A stretch of 33,465 nucleotides of DNA, taken from positions 1-33,465 of the forward strand of contig JAKALU010000013.1 in assembly GCA_021824065.1 (NCBI GenBank), read 5' to 3'. Both the position numbers and the translations under genes were made by a program. Under the pieces are notes generated by a model that ran no database searches, had not been told where the DNA came from, and worked only from the letters and a program-made list of their open reading frames with translations. This document shows positions 30,934 to 33,465 of this stretch, in pieces; the first letter of the stretch is position 1; each line of letters starts with the position of its first letter. The stretch comes from Nitrospirota bacterium. Its GTDB lineage: Bacteria; Nitrospirota; Thermodesulfovibrionia; Thermodesulfovibrionales; UBA1546.

Positions 30934-31590
30934 ATGGGTAAGGTCATTGCAATAGACGGCCCTTCAGGCGCCGGGAAGGGGACAATAGCAAAGCTTCTTG
31001 CTAAAGAACTCGGATTCAGTTGCCTTGATACAGGCGCTCTTTATCGGGCAGTCGCACTTGCATTAAGAGAGAAAAGAATCGAACCTGAAGACAGTGATGA
31101 CAAATTAAAAGCTGCTCTAACAAATATAGATGTCAGTTTCGTGGATGGAAGAGTTTTGCTAAACGGGAAAGACGTATCAGAAGAGATACGCACTACTGAG
31201 ATAGGACATTACTCTTCTGTTTTTTCTGCAAGAAAGGTTGTGAGGGATTTTCTCCTTGGCATCCAGAGAAATGCTGCCAAGAATGCTGACATTGTTGCTG
31301 AGGGAAGGGATATGACAACAGTTGTTTTTCCTGATGCATGGAAAAAGTTTTATCTCGATGCATCTCTCAATGAAAGGGCAAAAAGGCGGTATTTACAGCT
31401 GAAAGAACAGGGGGTTGATATAACCGAATCCGAGGCTAAAAACGATGTTGTTGAACGAGATAAAAGAGACTCCAGTCGGGATATCGCCCCGCTCAGGAAG
31501 GCTGAAGACGCTGTTCTTATTGACTCATCAACAATGACATCTGGTGAGGTTTTAGAGTATCTACTTAAAATCATAAGGGCTGACCATTGA
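30934..31590 (+). CDS. cmk: cytidylate kinase
   Basis: 218 aa. It phosphorylates CMP/dCMP with ATP. Walker A GPSGAGKGT, LDTGALYRAVALAL (nucleotide-binding), EIRTTEIGHYSSVFSARKVVRDFLLGIQR, the VAEGRDMTTVVFPDA block and the lid DKRDSSRDIAPLRKAEDAVLIDSS are all present. It starts the cmk-plsC-ispH-rpsA block, in line with the frequent aroA-cmk-rpsA gene order of bacteria; here a 717-nt stretch separates it from aroA. Its TGA overlaps the TTG start of the next gene. Confidence 0.96.
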   Translation: MGKVIAIDGPSGAGKGTIAKLLAKELGFSCLDTGALYRAVALALREKRIEPEDSDDKLKAALTNIDVSFVDGRVLLNGKDVSEEIRTTEIGHYSSVFSARKVVRDFLLGIQRNAAKNADIVAEGRDMTTVVFPDAWKKFYLDASLNERAKRRYLQLKEQGVDITESEAKNDVVERDKRDSSRDIAPLRKAEDAVLIDSSTMTSGEVLEYLLKIIRADH

Positions 31591-32189
31591 GCTTCCTTTA
31601 CCGGATTATCAGACTCTCACTGCTTGTTATCTTTAAAACTTTCTTCAGGCTTGAAGTTATTGACAGCGAGAATGTTCCCGAGAAGGGGGGAGCAATTGTG
31701 GTGACAAATCACGTGAGTTATTTAGACCCCTTAGTAATAGGTTGTGCCATTAAAAAAAGGCAGCCGACATATATGGCAAGGCATGGTCTGTTTAAAATAC
31801 CTTTAATCGGCACATTTGTGAAATTATTCTCGTTACCGGTTGATAGAGATAAAACACAGCCATCCACAATAAAAGATGTTGTAACCCGATTAAAAAACGG
31901 AGAACTCATAGTAATGTTTCCCGAAGGAGGCCGAAGTAAAGACGGAAGCCTGCTCGATGCAAAAAGGGGGACTGGTATGATAGCAGCGTTAGCCAAAGCA
32001 ATAGTTGTTCCTGCGCTCATCGATGGCACTCACAAGGCATTGCCCGCAGGCGCTAAGTTTATAAAACTTTCAAAGATTAGGGTAATCTTTGGGAAACCAA
32101 TAGAGATAAAAGAGGAAGGGACAGGCAAGGATTTCCAGGAGAAGATAGGGAATGATATAATGGAGGCAATAAGGAGATTGAAAGGTTGA
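31587..32189 (+). CDS. plsC: 1-acyl-sn-glycerol-3-phosphate acyltransferase
   Basis: 200 aa. The first 20 residues (SFLYRIIRLSLLVIFKTFFRL) anchor it to the membrane. NHVSYLDPL is the HxxxxD acyltransferase motif, KIPLIGTFVKLFSLPVDRD and MFPEGGRSKDG are substrate-binding motifs, and VPALIDGTHKALPAG is conserved. It transfers an acyl chain to lysophosphatidate, making phosphatidate. The start is TTG at 31587 (TTGA overlap with cmk). The stop lies at the beginning of an inverted heptad-type repeat. Confidence 0.93.
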   Translation: MSFLYRIIRLSLLVIFKTFFRLEVIDSENVPEKGGAIVVTNHVSYLDPLVIGCAIKKRQPTYMARHGLFKIPLIGTFVKLFSLPVDRDKTQPSTIKDVVTRLKNGELIVMFPEGGRSKDGSLLDAKRGTGMIAALAKAIVVPALIDGTHKALPAGAKFIKLSKIRVIFGKPIEIKEEGTGKDFQEKIGNDIMEAIRRLKG

Positions 32190-32240
32190 GACTGAGGTTA
32201 AGGTAAAGAAAAATCCTTAATCTCAACCTTAGCCTTAACG
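32184..32240. repeat. inverted repeat between plsC and ispH
   Basis: TGAGGTTAAGG (32193-32203) pairs with CCTTAATCTCA (32215-32225) through 11 bp, one G-U, with loop TAAAGAAAAAT. The flanks GGTTGAGACTGAGG and TCAACCTTAGCC extend the inverted similarity, with about 6-7-nt periodicity like the other heptad elements. Confidence 0.7.
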
Positions 32241-32250
32241 TTTATACTGT

Positions 32251-33084
32251 ATGAAGATAATAGTTGCTAAAACAGCAGGATTTTGTTTTGGAGTAAAAAG
32301 GGCTGTTGATATGGCCTTTGAGATGGCAGAAAAAAAGCAGAAAGGCATATTTACCCTTGGCCCGATAATACATAACCCTCAGGTCATAGAAAAACTCAGA
32401 GCAAAAGGGATTGCACCGATCGATGATATAAATAAACCCGGGATAAATGCCATTATTATCAGGACACACGGGATACCTCTGCAGCTTATGAATAAAATAT
32501 CCGATGCAGGATATAAGATGATTGACGCAACCTGTCCATTTGTAAAAAAAGCTCAGCATTATGCTAAACTTCTTAAGGAAGAGGGCTATCAGGTGATCAT
32601 CCTTGGAGACCGGGAACATCCTGAGGTCAAGGGCTTGATGAGCTATGCAGGTGAAGATGTTTTAGTCGTTGATGATAATGAACCACTTCCGAGAATCAAA
32701 CGCAATGTGGGGATAGTGGTTCAGACTACTCAGCCGATAGAGGCATTAAAAAAATTATTTGGGAAGGTCATAGAACAGGCAAATGACGTAAAAGTATATA
32801 ATACAATATGTAACTCCACAGCCCTCAGGCTGAAAGAGACCGAGGAGATGTCTAAAGGGGTGGATATCATGCTTGTTGTTGGTGGCAAGAATAGTGCAAA
32901 CACAACGCAGCTTGCAAAATTATGCCAATCGATGTCTGTCCCAACTTATCATATAGAGACATCTGATGAATTAGAACCTGAATGGTTTAAGGGCGTAAAA
33001 AAAGTTGGCATAACAGCAGGGGCATCAACCCCTGAGTGGATAATAAGAGAGATAGTGAAAAAGATTAAGGATATAGGAGGATAA
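32251..33084 (+). CDS. ispH: 4-hydroxy-3-methylbut-2-enyl diphosphate reductase
   Basis: 277 aa. It is the last enzyme of the MEP isoprenoid pathway, with a [4Fe-4S] cluster. Three ligands are visible: Cys12 in AKTAGFCFGVKRAVDMA, Cys in DATCPFVKKAQ and Cys in YNTICNSTALR. IRTHGIP with the catalytic His, VVQTTQP and VGGKNSANTTQLAKLC complete the family motifs. The ATG is close to the repeat's right arm and lacks a strong Shine-Dalgarno. Its end is 7 nt from rpsA, a neighbour pair that some lineages have fused. Confidence 0.96.
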   Translation: MKIIVAKTAGFCFGVKRAVDMAFEMAEKKQKGIFTLGPIIHNPQVIEKLRAKGIAPIDDINKPGINAIIIRTHGIPLQLMNKISDAGYKMIDATCPFVKKAQHYAKLLKEEGYQVIILGDREHPEVKGLMSYAGEDVLVVDDNEPLPRIKRNVGIVVQTTQPIEALKKLFGKVIEQANDVKVYNTICNSTALRLKETEEMSKGVDIMLVVGGKNSANTTQLAKLCQSMSVPTYHIETSDELEPEWFKGVKKVGITAGASTPEWIIREIVKKIKDIGG

Positions 33085-33091
33085 AAGGGTG

Positions 33092-33465
33092 ATGGAAATT
33101 AAAAACAATGAGATGGAAAGACTCTATGCCGAGACCTTTCATAGTATTGAAGAGGGTTCTATATTAAAAGGAAAGGTCATAGCTGTGAAGCAGGATGGGG
33201 TAATTATTGATATTGGCTACAAATCTGATGGGTTTGTCCCGGTAGAGGAATTTTCCCTGGAAGAACTCTCTGATCTGAAAGAAGGCGACACAATTGAGGT
33301 ATATGTTGAAGGCATCAGGGATTCTAACGGGATAGTCAACCTCTCTAAAAGAACTGCAACAAAGATAAAGGCATGGGACATCATCGAGTCCGCCTTAGAA
33401 AAAGGGGTTCCTGTTGAAGGGAGAATTTCAGGGAAAACAAAGGGCGGCCTTTCAGTAGATATACT
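33092..33465 (+). CDS. rpsA: 30S ribosomal protein S1 (3' partial)
   Basis: Absent from the track because the frame is open to the window edge. From the ATG at 33092 it reads MEIKNNEMERLYAETFHSIEEGSILKGKVIAVKQDGVIIDIGYKSDGFVPVEEFSLEELSDLKEGDTIEVYVEGIRDSNGIVNLSKR. Then comes TKIKAWDIIESALEKGVPVEGRISGKTKGGLSVDI. That is a complete first S1 RNA-binding repeat followed by the start of the second, as in RpsA. AGGAGG lies at 33075-33080, rather far (11 nt). S1 delivers mRNA to the ribosome, notable given the many start sites here without Shine-Dalgarno. Confidence 0.93.
   Translation, partial: MEIKNNEMERLYAETFHSIEEGSILKGKVIAVKQDGVIIDIGYKSDGFVPVEEFSLEELSDLKEGDTIEVYVEGIRDSNGIVNLSKRTATKIKAWDIIESALEKGVPVEGRISGKTKGGLSVDI

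Noticed and set aside
32243-32248. TATACT as an ispH promoter
   Set aside because: It ends 2 nt before the ATG, so transcription would start inside the coding region; ispH is more simply part of the cmk-plsC transcript.

Overview
This 33.5 kb window looks like a chromosomal stretch of a Gram-negative, respiratory bacterium. Supporting signs are periplasmic c-type cytochrome, RND efflux, TolC-family and Sec signal-peptide genes, polyferredoxin and FdhD genes, and the order pheA-hisC-aroF-tyrA-aroA-cmk-plsC-ispH-rpsA. My best guess is a Nitrospirota or deltaproteobacterial-type lineage. That rests on gene order and protein flavour only; I ran no search.

Layout. 1-2.8 kb: the 3' part of an M48 metallopeptidase with C-terminal zinc ribbons, an overlapping P-loop (APS-kinase-like) gene, a tiny two-helix membrane protein and a NapH/NosR-like membrane ferredoxin. 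2.9-3.8 kb (minus): a small unknown gene and a lysine-tailed SWIB-domain chromatin-like protein. 3.9-6.5 kb: ychF and convergent guaB. 6.7-9.3 kb: a LipM/LplA-type ligase overlapping a convergent membrane protein, then fdhD. 9.3-12.5 kb: an NtrB/NtrC-type pair and a REC-PilZ protein. 12.5-13.8 kb: a small accessory patch with three copies of one promoter-like module, a reverse-order RelE/ParE-Phd toxin-antitoxin pair with a palindromic operator, an attC-like palindrome and a small CxxC protein. 13.8-24.7 kb: an envelope/metal region with an OmpR-type two-component pair, a periplasmic FKBP, a Cys-rich exported protein, a CYCXC-family protein that reads through an in-frame UGA (probable selenocysteine), a Met-rich YtkA/FixH-like protein, a CusCBA-type Cu/Ag efflux system and a small c-type cytochrome. 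24.7-30.2 kb: a five-gene shikimate/Phe/Tyr operon. 30.2-30.7 kb (minus): a zeta-toxin-like remnant and a small gene. 30.9-33.5 kb: cmk, plsC, ispH and the start of rpsA.

Most notable points. (1) The ORF track truncates the CYCXC protein at a UGA; reading through adds 33 residues with a U-x-x-C motif that fits the family. (2) Heptanucleotide tandem repeats occur at six or more loci and shape protein ends. At the TolC-family gene they encode the hydrophobic core of the signal peptide and an 18-bp hairpin just after the start codon. (3) C-run/G-run palindromes are inserted in frame in aroA and in the ATP lid of a histidine kinase. (4) Several genes have a -10 hexamer 5-11 nt before the ATG and no Shine-Dalgarno, suggesting leaderless mRNAs. 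No tRNA, rRNA, CRISPR array or insertion sequence was recognised.
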